Source of the DNA: Streptomyces seoulensis
Lineage (GTDB): Bacteria > Actinomycetota > Actinomycetes > Streptomycetales > Streptomycetaceae
DNA: 64,000 nt
Direction of reading: 5' to 3'
Assembly (NCBI RefSeq): GCF_004328625.1
Contig: NZ_CP032229.1
Span: 6,014,001-6,078,000, forward strand
In this document: in pieces, positions 1 to 8,832 of the stretch
How the letters are laid out: each line of letters begins with the position of its first letter
Position numbering within the stretch: position 1 is the stretch's first letter
Made by a program: the position numbers and the translations under genes
Notes under the pieces: model-generated
Seen by the model: the letters and a program-made list of their open reading frames with translations, nothing else
Told to the model about the DNA's origin: nothing
Database searches by the model: none

Positions 1-405
1 GCCGGGAACGGTCTCCGGCTCGCTCTCCCCGAGCACCCGGAGCATCACCAGCAGCGCCGGGGTCTCGTCCGTGGAGTCGCTCACCGGGTCGGCGGTCAGC
101 TCCCCGTACCGCTCGGTCCCGCCGGGCGCGCTCCAGCTCACCGAGATCTGGTAGCGGGAGCGGTGCCGCAGCCGCAGCGCCTGGGCGATCCGCGCGACCT
201 GGCCGGCCTCCTCGGGGCGGAACAGCTCCAGCACGTCACAGCCGCGCAGCCGCCCCGGTGACGTTCCGCACTCGGCGGCCATCGCCGGGTTGGCCATCAG
301 CACCTTGCCGTACACGTCGCAGACCGCGACCGGCACCGCGACCCGGTCGAACAGCATCAGGGCCCGGTTGCGCCACACCACGGCATCCGCCAGCCCCCAC
401 TCCAC
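1..405 (-). CDS. PAS-domain sensory protein, C-terminal part missing
   Basis: Reading leftward from a GTG that follows a good ribosome binding site (GGGAGG, five bases upstream), the frame stays open for 135 codons to the window edge, so the C-terminus is not visible. The visible part has the pattern of a PAS sensor fold: a hydrophobic strand (VAVPVAVCDVYGKVLMAN), then helices with RLRGCDVLELFRP, then a strand around RYQISVSWS. PAS domains in streptomycetes usually precede a SpoIIE phosphatase or histidine kinase; which follows here cannot be told. The ligand is unknown. It is divergent from the P450 gene to its right. Confidence 0.7.
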   Translation of the reverse strand, partial: MEWGLADAVVWRNRALMLFDRVAVPVAVCDVYGKVLMANPAMAAECGTSPGRLRGCDVLELFRPEEAGQVARIAQALRLRHRSRYQISVSWSAPGGTERYGELTADPVSDSTDETPALLVMLRVLGESEPETVPG

Positions 406-627
406 GCCAGCCTCCCAAGATGCCGTACCGTCCCCACCATCCAAGACGAAAACCCAGGTCAGCGGCAACTTAGGGTGCGAAGGGGAGCCGGTGCGCAAGG
501 CTCCGCACCCACTTTCCACTGCACGTTCGTGTAGTGCCCCGGCCCGGCCGCCCTCCCCGGCGGGAGCACGCTGGAAGAAGCCAGCCCCCACGCGAAACGC
601 CAGCCCCGCGAAAGGCAGTTGCCGCGC

Positions 628-3600
628 ATGCCCCCCACCGCACCGCACCCCGAACCCCCCGCACTCACCGGCGTCCCGGTCGTCGACATCTCCGCCACCG
701 GACCGACCCGCACCCCCATCCAGCAGGTCATGGAGCTGATGCGGACCCACGGACCGGTGCTGGTGCGCCGCCTGCACGGGCGCGACGCCCTCTTCGTAGC
801 CGACGCCGACCTGATCGCCGACCTCGCCGACGAGGACCGGTTCACCAAGCACATCGGGCCCGCGCTGGAGAACGTGCGCGCCTTCGCCGCCGACGGGCTG
901 TTCACCGCCTACAACGACGAACCGAACTGGGCCAAGGCCCACGACATCCTGATGCCCGCCTTCGCGCTCGGCTCCATGCGCGCCTACCACCCGGTGATGC
1001 TGAAGGTGGCCCGGCGGCTCATCGAGGCATGGGACCGCTCGGCCCGTACCGGGCAGCCGGTGAACGTCCCCGACGACATGACCCGGATGACGCTCGACAC
1101 CATCGGCCTCGCCGGGTTCGACTACGACTTCGGCTCCTTCGAGCGTGCCGAGCCGCACCCCTTCGTCGAGTCGATGGTGCGCTGCCTCCAGTGGAGCATG
1201 ACCCGCCTGGCCCGCGTGCCGGGCGGCGACTACACCGAGGCGGACGCCGCCTTCCGCGAGGACGCCGACTTCCTCGCCGGAGTCGTGGACGAGGTCATCG
1301 CCGCCCGCACCGGCACCGACCAGAGCGAGGCCACCGACCTGCTCGGGCTGATGCTCACCGCCCAGCACCCCACCGACGGCACCACCCTGGACCTGGCGAA
1401 CATCCGCAACCAGGTCATCACCTTCCTCATCGCCGGCCACGAGACCACCTCCGGCGCGATGTCCTTCGCCCTGTACTACCTGGCCAAGCACCCCACCGCG
1501 CTCCGCATGGTCCAGCGCGAGGCCGACGCCCTGTGGGGCGACACCGCCGACCCCGAGCCGTCCTACGACGACATCGGCAGGCTCACCTACACCCGGCAGG
1601 TGCTCAACGAGGCGCTCCGGCTGTGGCCGACCGCCGCCGCCTTCAGCCGGGAGGCCCGCGAGGACACCCTGCTCGGCGGGCGGGTCCCGCTGCGCGCCGG
1701 ACAGGCGGTCAGCGTGCTGGTGCCGATGCTGCACCGCCAGCCCGTCTGGGGCGACAACCCCGAGCTGTTCGACCCCGACCGCTTCACCGCCGAGGCCGAG
1801 GCGGCCCGCCCGGTGCACGCCTTCAAGCCCTTCGGCACCGGTGAACGCGCCTGCATCGGGCGACAGTTCGCACTGCACGAGGCGACCATGCTGCTCGCCA
1901 TGCTGGTCCACCGCTACCGGCTGCACGACCACGCCGACTACGCGCTGGACATCAAGGAGACCCTCACCCTCAAGCCCGAGGGCTTCACCCTCACCCTGAC
2001 CCCGCGCACCGACGCCGACCGCGTCCACTCCCCGCTGCCCGGCGCCGCCGCCGTGACCCCCGCCGAGGACACCGGCGCCCAGGCGCTCCCCGCCCGCGTC
2101 CGCCCCGGCACCGCCGCCCTGTTCCTGCACGGCAGCAACTACGGCACCTGCCGCGAGTTCGCCGGACAGCTCGCGGACGAGGCCGCGGCCCTCGGCTGCG
2201 CCACCGAGGTCGCCCCGCTGGACGCGTACGCCGACGGCCTGCCCACCGACCGGCCCGTGGTCATCGCCGCCGCCTCCTACAACGGCCGCCCCACCGACGA
2301 CGCCGTCGCCTTCGCCGCCTGGCTGGAGGGCGAGCACGACCTCAGCGGGGTCACCTACACCGTGCTCGGCGTCGGCGATCGCAACTGGGCCGCGACCTAC
2401 CAGCACATGCCGACCCGTATCGACGCCCGCCTCGCCGAGCTGGGCGCCACCCGGCTCACCCCGCGCGCCGCCGCCGACGCCTCCGGCGACCTCACCGGCG
2501 CCGTCCGCGACTACACCGCCGGCCTGCGCATCGCCCTGCTCACCGAGTACGGCGACCCCGACGCCACCGCCCCGGCCGACGAGCCCGAGAACGCCTACGA
2601 GGTCCGCGCCCTGACCGGCGGCCCGCTGGACGCCCTCGCCGAGCGGCACGAGCTGGTCCCGATGACCGTCACCGAGGCGTACGACCTCACCGCGCCCGGA
2701 CACCCGCGCGTCAAGCGGTTCCTGCGCGTCGCCCTGCCCGACGGCGTCACCTACCGCACCGCCGACCACCTCACCGTGCTCCCGGTCAACGCCCCCGGCA
2801 CCGTGGAGCGGGCCCTGGCCGCGCTCGGCGCCCACCCGGACACGGTGCTCGACATCCGCGCCACCCGCCCGCGCCGTGACGGCCTGGCCGTGGACCGCCC
2901 GCTCACCGTGCGCGAACTCCTCACCCGGCACGTCGAGTTGCAGGAGCGGCCCACCGCGCGCCAGCGCGAACTGCTCGCCGCCGCCAACCCCTGCCCGCCC
3001 GAGCGCGCCGCCCTCGCCGCCCTCACCGGCGACGACCCGCGCACCCTGCTCGAACTCCTGGAGGACCACCCCGCCCTGCGCGAGGCCCTCGACTGGCCCC
3101 GCCTGCTCGACCTGCTCACCCCGCTGCGCCCCCGGCACTACTCGATCTCCTCCTCCCCGGCCGCCGACCCGCACCACGCCGACCTCATGGTCTCCGTGCT
3201 CGACGCCCCCGCCCGCTCCGGCAACGGCCGCTACCGGGGCACCGGTTCGGGCCACCTGGCCGGCATCGCACCCGGCGACACGGTGTACGCCCGGGTCCAG
3301 CCCTGCCGGGAGGCGTTCCGCACCGACACCTCCACCCCCGTCGTGCTGATCGCGGCCGGCACCGGACTCGCGCCGTTCCGGGGCGTGGTCATGGACCGGG
3401 CCGCCGCCCGTGCCGAGGGCGCCGAACTCCCGCCCGCGCTGCTCTACTTCGGCTGCGACGCGCCCGATGCCGACTATCTGCACGCCGGGGAACTGGCCGC
3501 CGCCGAGGCCGCCGGAGCCGTCTCGCTGCGCCCCGCCTTCAGCGCGGCCCCGGTCGACGGCGCGCGGTTCGTCCAGCACCGGATCGCCGCCGAGGCCGAC

Positions 3601-3801
3601 GAGGTCTGGGACCTGCTCGGCGCCGGGGCCCGGGTCTACGTCTGCGGCGACGGCGCCCGCATGGCACCCGGTGTCCGCGAGGCGTTCCGCACCCTGTACC
3701 GCGAGCGCACCCCCGGCGCGGACGAGACGGCGGCGACCCGCTGGCTTGACGAGCTGGTGGGCGCGGGGCGCTATGTGGAGGACGTGTACGCGGCCGGCTG
3801 A
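628..3801 (+). CDS. CYP102-type self-sufficient cytochrome P450/NADPH-P450 reductase fusion
   Basis: A 1057-residue fusion with the domain order of P450 BM3. The N-terminal P450 has the I-helix motif AGHETTSG near residue 270, ExxR near 328 and the heme loop FGTGERACIG with Cys409 as iron ligand. After a linker near 460-495 comes a flavodoxin-like FMN domain (begins SNYGTCREFAGQL), then a ferredoxin-reductase-like FAD/NADPH part with RHYSISSSP, AAGTGLAPFRG and VYVCGDGARM. It should hydroxylate fatty acids or similar substrates using NADPH without a separate redox partner. CYP102B1 of S. coelicolor is the nearest family member I know. ATG at 628 is preferred over an in-frame TTG nine bases earlier because GAAAGG lies at a better distance. 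No cotranscribed gene; a ROK regulator follows after 124 bases. Confidence 0.93.
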   Translation: MPPTAPHPEPPALTGVPVVDISATGPTRTPIQQVMELMRTHGPVLVRRLHGRDALFVADADLIADLADEDRFTKHIGPALENVRAFAADGLFTAYNDEPNWAKAHDILMPAFALGSMRAYHPVMLKVARRLIEAWDRSARTGQPVNVPDDMTRMTLDTIGLAGFDYDFGSFERAEPHPFVESMVRCLQWSMTRLARVPGGDYTEADAAFREDADFLAGVVDEVIAARTGTDQSEATDLLGLMLTAQHPTDGTTLDLANIRNQVITFLIAGHETTSGAMSFALYYLAKHPTALRMVQREADALWGDTADPEPSYDDIGRLTYTRQVLNEALRLWPTAAAFSREAREDTLLGGRVPLRAGQAVSVLVPMLHRQPVWGDNPELFDPDRFTAEAEAARPVHAFKPFGTGERACIGRQFALHEATMLLAMLVHRYRLHDHADYALDIKETLTLKPEGFTLTLTPRTDADRVHSPLPGAAAVTPAEDTGAQALPARVRPGTAALFLHGSNYGTCREFAGQLADEAAALGCATEVAPLDAYADGLPTDRPVVIAAASYNGRPTDDAVAFAAWLEGEHDLSGVTYTVLGVGDRNWAATYQHMPTRIDARLAELGATRLTPRAAADASGDLTGAVRDYTAGLRIALLTEYGDPDATAPADEPENAYEVRALTGGPLDALAERHELVPMTVTEAYDLTAPGHPRVKRFLRVALPDGVTYRTADHLTVLPVNAPGTVERALAALGAHPDTVLDIRATRPRRDGLAVDRPLTVRELLTRHVELQERPTARQRELLAAANPCPPERAALAALTGDDPRTLLELLEDHPALREALDWPRLLDLLTPLRPRHYSISSSPAADPHHADLMVSVLDAPARSGNGRYRGTGSGHLAGIAPGDTVYARVQPCREAFRTDTSTPVVLIAAGTGLAPFRGVVMDRAAARAEGAELPPALLYFGCDAPDADYLHAGELAAAEAAGAVSLRPAFSAAPVDGARFVQHRIAAEADEVWDLLGAGARVYVCGDGARMAPGVREAFRTLYRERTPGADETAATRWLDELVGAGRYVEDVYAAG

Positions 3802-3925
3802 GCCGCACCCGCCCCACCCGCACCCCCTGGAAATCTCACAGCATGAAATAAGGGGGCCCGCGAAGTCGTGCCCGGCCTGCTCCGAAGGGTATGTTGCAGG
3901 TCGGGCACGGGTCGGAAGGGGCCAC

Positions 3926-5215
3926 ATGGCGGGGCGGAACGGGCGCACGGTACGCGATCTGAGGCGGGGCAACCGCACGGCCGTGCTGCACAGGCTGTAC
4001 TTCGACGGCCCCCTCAGCCGCTTCGAGCTGGGCCCGGCCACCGGACTCAGCTCAGGCTCGGTGAGCAACGTCGTGGCCGACCTCATCGCCGACGGACTCG
4101 TGGAGGAGGCCGGCAGCGTCGACTCCGACGGCGGCCGCCCCCGCACCCTGCTCCGGGTCGCCCCGCACAGCGGCCAGATGATCGGCGTGGACGTCGGGGA
4201 GACCCGCGTCCGCGTCGAGCTGTTCGACCTGGCTCTCACCGAACTCGCCCGCGCCGACCGCCCGTTGACCCGCCCCGGCTACGACGTGGACGACATCACC
4301 GGCCACATCCGGGACGGCGTCGCCGAGGTGCTGGCCGCCGAGGGGGCGCGGCCCGAGCGGCTGCTCGGGGTCGGGGTGGGCGTACCCGGCATCGTGGAGC
4401 ACACCGCGGACCGGGGTGCCGTGGTGCACGGCCAGACCATCGGCTGGGACGCCGTCCCGCTGGAGCGGCTGCTCCGGGCCACCTCCGGGCTCCCCGAGAC
4501 CGTGCCGTACTTCATCGACAACGGCGCCAAGACGCTCGGCCAGGCCGAGATGTGGTTCGGCGCCGGGCGCGGCGCGCGCAACGCCCTGGTGGTGCTCTTC
4601 GGCTCGGGCGTCGGCGCCTGCCTGGTCACCCCCGAGGTGGAGCAGGGCCGCGCGGTCGAGTGGGGGCATCTGACGGTACGGGTGCGCGGGCGCCGCTGCC
4701 GCTGCGGGGCGCCCGGCTGCCTGGAGGCGTACGCGGGCGCCGAGTCGCTGCTGGCCCGCTGGCGCGAGGAGGGCGGACGCCCGCCCGAGGGCACCGACGA
4801 GGAGACCGCGCTCACCGCGATGCTCGCCGCCGCCTACCCGGCCGGGGACGCGGAGCCCGACCCGGTGGCGCTCGCGGTGCTGGAGGAGACCGCCGAGTAC
4901 CTGGGGGCGGGCCTTTCCGACCTGATCAACCTCTTCCAGCCCGAGCGCATCCTCATCGGCGGCTGGGCCGGGCTCCAGCTCGGCACCCGCTTCCTGCCCT
5001 CGGTACGCCGGCACGCGGCCACCTACGCGCTGCGGCACCCGGCGGACCGGGTCACCATCGACCTGGGACGGCTCGGCCCCGACGCGGTCACCGTCGGCGC
5101 GGCCATCCTGCCGCTGGCCGACTTCTTCAGCCGGGGCGGCCGCCGCGCCGAACCGGCGCCCGAGGACCGGCCGCCCGCCTGGCGGGCCGCGCTGGACGAG
5201 CGCGCCCCGCGCTGA
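3926..5215 (+). CDS. ROK-family transcriptional regulator
   Basis: A 429-residue protein with an N-terminal winged helix-turn-helix (residues 1-80, LSRFELGPATGLSSGSVSNV) followed by a ROK sugar-binding fold. The ROK zinc site is clear (CRCGAPGCLE). At the position where ROK glucokinases have the catalytic Asp of an NDA motif this protein has FIDNGAK, which suggests it binds a sugar but does not phosphorylate it, as in NagC/XylR-type repressors. The start has GGAAGG nine bases upstream. It lies downstream of the CYP102 gene on the same strand; whether it controls that gene is unknown. Confidence 0.88.
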   Translation: MAGRNGRTVRDLRRGNRTAVLHRLYFDGPLSRFELGPATGLSSGSVSNVVADLIADGLVEEAGSVDSDGGRPRTLLRVAPHSGQMIGVDVGETRVRVELFDLALTELARADRPLTRPGYDVDDITGHIRDGVAEVLAAEGARPERLLGVGVGVPGIVEHTADRGAVVHGQTIGWDAVPLERLLRATSGLPETVPYFIDNGAKTLGQAEMWFGAGRGARNALVVLFGSGVGACLVTPEVEQGRAVEWGHLTVRVRGRRCRCGAPGCLEAYAGAESLLARWREEGGRPPEGTDEETALTAMLAAAYPAGDAEPDPVALAVLEETAEYLGAGLSDLINLFQPERILIGGWAGLQLGTRFLPSVRRHAATYALRHPADRVTIDLGRLGPDAVTVGAAILPLADFFSRGGRRAEPAPEDRPPAWRAALDERAPR

Positions 5216-5231
5216 GCCCGGACACGGAGAT

Positions 5232-5265
5232 GCCCCGGCCGTGACGGGGGAATCACGACCGGGGC
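5232..5265. terminator. Stem-loop after the ROK gene
   Basis: GCCCCGGCCGTGA pairs with TCACGACCGGGGC over 13 positions with one mismatch and an 8-base loop, 17 bases after the ROK stop codon. No U-tract, as is usual for streptomycete terminators. It also lies beyond the end of the converging PHP gene, so it may serve both. Confidence 0.7.
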
Positions 5266-5376
5266 GGTCCATCGCGGACGGGGTCCAGGTCAGGGCGGGC
5301 CCGCGTCCACATCTGGTTCAACGGAGAACCAGGGGGTGGCGTTCCCGGACGGCGCCGTGATCCGAGTCACGCGCTC

Positions 5377-6405
5377 TCACGGCGTGGGCACGCGCCCCTC
5401 CCGGGTCCAGTCCAGCAGCTGGTCCGCCGTCCAGGTGTTCACCACCCGCCCGGCAGGCACCCCGCACTCCTCGGCGCGGGCACAGCCCAGGATCTGCCAG
5501 TCCAGCTGGCCCGGCGCGTGCGCGTCGGTGTCCACGGAGAACAGCGTCCCGGCGTCCACCGCCCTGCGCAGCAGCCGTCGCGGCGGGTCCAGCCGCTCCG
5601 GGCGGCTGTTGATCTCGACTGCGGTGCCCGCCTCGGCGCACGCGGCGAACACCTCGTCCGCGTCGAAGGCCGACTCGGGCCGCCCGCGCCCGGTGACCAG
5701 CCGGCCGGTGCAGTGGCCCAGCACGTCGGCGTGCGGGTCGGAGACGGCGGCCACCATCCGGCGGGTCATCGCGGCCGCGTCCATCCTCAGCTTGGAGTGC
5801 ACCGACACCACCACGACGTCCAGCCGGTCCAGCAGCTCCGGCTCCTGGTCCAGCGAGCCGTCGTCCAGGATGTCGCACTCGATACCGGTGAGCAGCCGGA
5901 ACGGCGCCCAGCGCTCGTTCAGCGCCTCGACGAGGTCGAGCTGCTCGCGCAGCCGCTCGGGGGAGAGGCCGCGGGCCACGGTGAGCCGGGGGGAGTGGTC
6001 GGTGAGCGCGGTCCACTCGTGGCCCAGCTCGGCGGCCGCCCAGCCCATCTCCTCGACGGTGCTGCCGCCGTCCGACCAGTCCGAGTGGGTGTGGCAGTCG
6101 CCGCGCAGCAGCGCCCGCAGCTCCTCGCCGCCGTCCGCCGTCAGTGGGCCCCCGGCCTCCTCCTCCAGCGAGCGCAGATAGGCGGGCGTCTGACCGGCCA
6201 CCGCCTCCTCGACCACCTTCGCGGTCTTCGGGCCGATGCCCTTCAGCGTCTGGAGCGTCCCCGTCGAGACCCGCCGGGCGATCTCGTCCCCGGGGAGGTC
6301 CTTCAGTACGCGCGCGGCCGTGCGGAACGCCCGCACTCGATAGGTGGGCGCGAGCGAGCGCTCCAGCAGGAAGGCGATCCGGTCCAGCGCCGCGACGGGT
6401 TCCAT
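5377..6405 (-). CDS. HhH/PHP-domain protein (PolX-like phosphoesterase)
   Basis: A 342-residue protein. The N-terminal third has a helix-hairpin-helix DNA-binding motif (LQTLKGIGPKTAKVVEE), the rest a PHP metal-dependent phosphoesterase fold with DCHTHSDWSDG, LTDHS, SVHSK and DTDAHAP as metal ligands. This resembles the HhH plus PHP parts of family X DNA polymerases without the polymerase domain, so a role in DNA end processing or nucleotide phosphoester hydrolysis is plausible but unproven. ATG at 6405 has GGGAGG six bases upstream. It stands alone, divergent from the next small gene. Confidence 0.85.
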   Translation of the reverse strand: MEPVAALDRIAFLLERSLAPTYRVRAFRTAARVLKDLPGDEIARRVSTGTLQTLKGIGPKTAKVVEEAVAGQTPAYLRSLEEEAGGPLTADGGEELRALLRGDCHTHSDWSDGGSTVEEMGWAAAELGHEWTALTDHSPRLTVARGLSPERLREQLDLVEALNERWAPFRLLTGIECDILDDGSLDQEPELLDRLDVVVVSVHSKLRMDAAAMTRRMVAAVSDPHADVLGHCTGRLVTGRGRPESAFDADEVFAACAEAGTAVEINSRPERLDPPRRLLRRAVDAGTLFSVDTDAHAPGQLDWQILGCARAEECGVPAGRVVNTWTADQLLDWTREGRVPTP

Positions 6406-6528
6406 GGCCACCTCCCGGCTCCGTACGGACCTCCAGGGTTGCCCACCGGGACGGTCCCCGCACGGTGGCGGCCCGGACGGCCTGTGCGGACGAGCCGTCC
6501 CCGCGCCTCGCGTTCTACGCTCGGAGGC

Positions 6529-6795
6529 ATGACCGAACAATCAGCTCCGTACATGTCCAATCCGCGCATCCGGGTGCTCGGGGTCTGTCCGGGCAAGCCG
6601 GGCTCGCCGCCCTTCCGGGTCATGGAGATCGACGGAGAGGTGATCGGCGAGGTCACGTCCATCACGGGGGTGCTGGAGGCCGCCGCCGCCCGCGGCATCG
6701 TCATCCACGACCTGGACGACCCGGACGTGGTCCGCTGGGTCGGCGGCGACAAGTTCACCTGGCGGGTGCGCGGCACCCGCCGGGGTCAGGGCTGA
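6529..6795 (+). CDS. Small conserved hypothetical protein
   Basis: An 88-residue acidic soluble protein (RVLGVCPGKPGSPPFRVMEI... DLDDPDVVRWVGGDKFTWRV). No known domain recognised and no membrane or signal segment. Two ATG codons could be used: the first at 6529 has GGAGG only one base away, too close for normal use, while the second at 6553 has no clear site; leaderless translation from the first is possible. Its TGA is directly adjacent to the end of the converging glucanase gene, with no intergenic base. Confidence 0.6.
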   Translation: MTEQSAPYMSNPRIRVLGVCPGKPGSPPFRVMEIDGEVIGEVTSITGVLEAAAARGIVIHDLDDPDVVRWVGGDKFTWRVRGTRRGQG

Positions 6796-8031
6796 TCAGC
6801 CCACGGTCCACTTCTGGGCGGCGGTGCCGTTGCAGGTCCAGAGCTGGAGGCGGGTGCCGTTGGCCGAGTTGGCGCCCGTCACGTCCAGGCACTTGTCGGC
6901 CTGTGGATTGACGATGTCGTTGGCCGAGGACACCACCCATTTCTGGTTGGGGCCGCCCGCGCAGTCCCACAGTTGCAGGGGGGTGCCGTCCGCCGTGCCG
7001 TTGTCCTTGAGGTCCAGGCACTTGCCGAGCGCCCGTATCGTGCCGTCCGAGCCGACCGTCCACTGCTGGGCGGCCGAACCGTTGCAGTCGTAGAGCTGTA
7101 CGGGGGTGCCGTTGGCGGAGTTCGCCGCGGCCACGTCCGCGCACTTGCCGGCCAGGCCCCGGATGGCCTTGCCGCCCGTCGAGCCGCCGCTGGTGGTCAC
7201 CGACACCGAGTCCACGACGAGCTGCGCCGGGAACTGGGTCGAGCCGTCCGGGTCACCGGGCCAGTAGCCGCCGACCGCGAGGTTCAGGATGAGGAAGAAC
7301 GGCTTGTTGAACACCCAGGTCTTGCCGCCGAGGTCGGCCGGGGTGCGCCGCTGGTAGACGTTGCCGTCCACCGTCCAGGTGATGGAGTCCGGCGCCCAGT
7401 CGACCGCGTAGGTGTGGAAGGCGTCCGCGAACGCCTGCCCGTTCGGCAGCGAGTAGCCCGCGCCGATGCCGCCCGAGCCGGAGTAGCCGGGGCCGTGGAT
7501 GGTGCCGTGCACGGTGGAGGGCTCGAAGCCGACGTTCTCCATCACGTCGATCTCGCCCGAGTCCGGCCAGTTCACCGGCGTGCCCAGCATCCAGAACGCG
7601 GGCCACATGCCCTGCCCGCGCGGGATCTTCATCCGCGCCTCGACATGCCCGTACTGCGCGTTGAACTTGCCCGAGGTGTTCAGCCGGGCCGAGGTGTACT
7701 GGCAACTGCCGTACCAGCACTGGTAGTTCGCGGGGTTCTCACGCTTGGCCGTGATGACCAGATGGCCCTGGCCGTCCAGCGCCGCGTTCTTGGTGCCCGA
7801 GGTGTAGTACTGCCGCTCATGGTTGTTGACGTTGTCTCCGGTCTCCAGCGTCCACTTGGAGCCGTCGACGGCGGAGCCCGCCGGGCCGTCGAAGGAGTCC
7901 GAGAACGTCGCCGCCGCGACGGCCGGGGCGGCGGCCGTATCGGCCCTGGCGGGACCGACGGCCGCCGCGCCGACCAGCGCGGCGGAGAGAGCGGCAAGGA
8001 GGCATCTGCGGAGCAGGCGTGGGGATGCCAT
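6796..8031 (-). CDS. Secreted GH16 beta-glucanase with C-terminal ricin-type lectin domain
   Basis: A 411-residue secreted enzyme. Residues 1-30 form a signal peptide (RLLRRCLLAALSAALVGAAA, then ARA). The catalytic domain carries the GH16 motif GEIDVMENVG, with Glu160 as nucleophile and Glu165 as acid/base, and ends with WPGDPDGSTQFPAQLVVDSV. After a Gly/Ser linker come three beta-trefoil repeats with QxW signatures (QQWTVG, QKWVVS, QKWTVG), a carbohydrate-binding module. It most likely cleaves beta-1,3- or beta-1,3-1,4-glucan such as fungal cell wall. ATG 8031 has GGAGAG upstream. A sigma70-like promoter and a DasR-like operator lie upstream. Confidence 0.92.
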   Translation of the reverse strand: MASPRLLRRCLLAALSAALVGAAAVGPARADTAAAPAVAAATFSDSFDGPAGSAVDGSKWTLETGDNVNNHERQYYTSGTKNAALDGQGHLVITAKRENPANYQCWYGSCQYTSARLNTSGKFNAQYGHVEARMKIPRGQGMWPAFWMLGTPVNWPDSGEIDVMENVGFEPSTVHGTIHGPGYSGSGGIGAGYSLPNGQAFADAFHTYAVDWAPDSITWTVDGNVYQRRTPADLGGKTWVFNKPFFLILNLAVGGYWPGDPDGSTQFPAQLVVDSVSVTTSGGSTGGKAIRGLAGKCADVAAANSANGTPVQLYDCNGSAAQQWTVGSDGTIRALGKCLDLKDNGTADGTPLQLWDCAGGPNQKWVVSSANDIVNPQADKCLDVTGANSANGTRLQLWTCNGTAAQKWTVG

Positions 8032-8067
8032 GACTCTCCGTTTCACATGGGGGGAGTGACGCCTCTT

Positions 8068-8096
8068 GTTGTAGAGACCGGGACCGGGGCCGTCAA
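8068..8096 (-). promoter_or_regulatory. Promoter of the GH16 gene
   Basis: On the minus strand TTGACG (8096-8091) and TACAAC (8073-8068) are separated by exactly 17 bases, a close match to vegetative sigma HrdB promoters, about 37 bases before the start codon of the glucanase. Confidence 0.7.
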
Positions 8097-8099
8097 TAG

Positions 8100-8115
8100 C
8101 TTGGTACAGACCAGT
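8100..8115. promoter_or_regulatory. DasR-like operator (dre) upstream of the glucanase
   Basis: The box CTTGGTACAGACCAGT contains TGGTACAGACCA, which agrees with the palindromic DasR core TGGTCTAGACCA at 10 of 12 positions read on either strand. It lies directly upstream of the -35 hexamer. DasR is the GlcNAc-responsive GntR regulator of chitin use and development in Streptomyces; control of this gene by it is inferred from the motif only. Confidence 0.5.
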
Positions 8116-8148
8116 GCTCGGCGGCCCGGACAAACCGGTGGAGGACGC

Positions 8149-8748
8149 TCAGTCCGCCACCACCTTGGGCCGTCGCGCGTGCACCGCCCGTCCCAGCCGG
8201 CGCCCCAGCAGCAGCCAGCCCAGCAGCGCGCCGGTGGTGTTGAGGATGACGTCGTCGATGTCGAAGGCCCGCCCGGTGATCAGCGCGCCCTGGGTCAGCT
8301 CCACCATCAGCATCACCAGTGCGGTCAGGAACAGGACCTGGAGCACGCCCCGCGCGCGGGGAGCCAGCACCGGCACCAGCACGCCGAACGGCACGCCCAG
8401 CAGGACGTTGCCGCCGATCTGCTTCAGGGTGTCGCGCACCGTGCCGTAGTCGAAGTACGCCTTCAGGGAGTTGCCCGGCCGCAGGTTGCTGTGCGTCAGC
8501 GCCTCCGACGCGGGCGACGGCTCCAGGGTGATCCGGGCCAGCGCGATGGCGAACGCCACCATGAAGATGAACGCCAGCAGCATGATCGGCAGCCGGATCG
8601 GCAGTGGCAGCGGCCTGCGCTCCGCCACCGGCGCCGGCTCGGTGACCCGCTCCGGCTCGACGACCGGCTCCGGCTCGGTCTTCTCCAGGCGCCCCCGCCG
8701 CAAAGGGGTGCGCAGTACGGTCGGCAGGCGAAGGGCGGTACGGGCCAT
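8149..8748 (-). CDS. VanZ-family membrane protein
   Basis: A 199-residue integral membrane protein with a charged cytoplasmic N-terminus (about 45 residues rich in Glu, Pro, Arg) and about four hydrophobic helices. It has the VanZ signature: the conserved polar patch FDIDDVILNTTGALLGW, VELTQG and GNVLLGVPFGVL. VanZ-like proteins are linked to teicoplanin resistance, but the biochemical role of most is unknown. It lies 84 bases downstream of the DUF4230 gene on the same strand and may be cotranscribed with it. Confidence 0.85.
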   Translation of the reverse strand: MARTALRLPTVLRTPLRRGRLEKTEPEPVVEPERVTEPAPVAERRPLPLPIRLPIMLLAFIFMVAFAIALARITLEPSPASEALTHSNLRPGNSLKAYFDYGTVRDTLKQIGGNVLLGVPFGVLVPVLAPRARGVLQVLFLTALVMLMVELTQGALITGRAFDIDDVILNTTGALLGWLLLGRRLGRAVHARRPKVVAD

Positions 8749-8832
8749 GCGGTGGTCCTCCAGTCGTGAACATCCCCGTGAGAAGCAGCGAGTGCCCGGG
8801 AAACGGCCGGTGATGCCGGACCGGGCAGGGCG

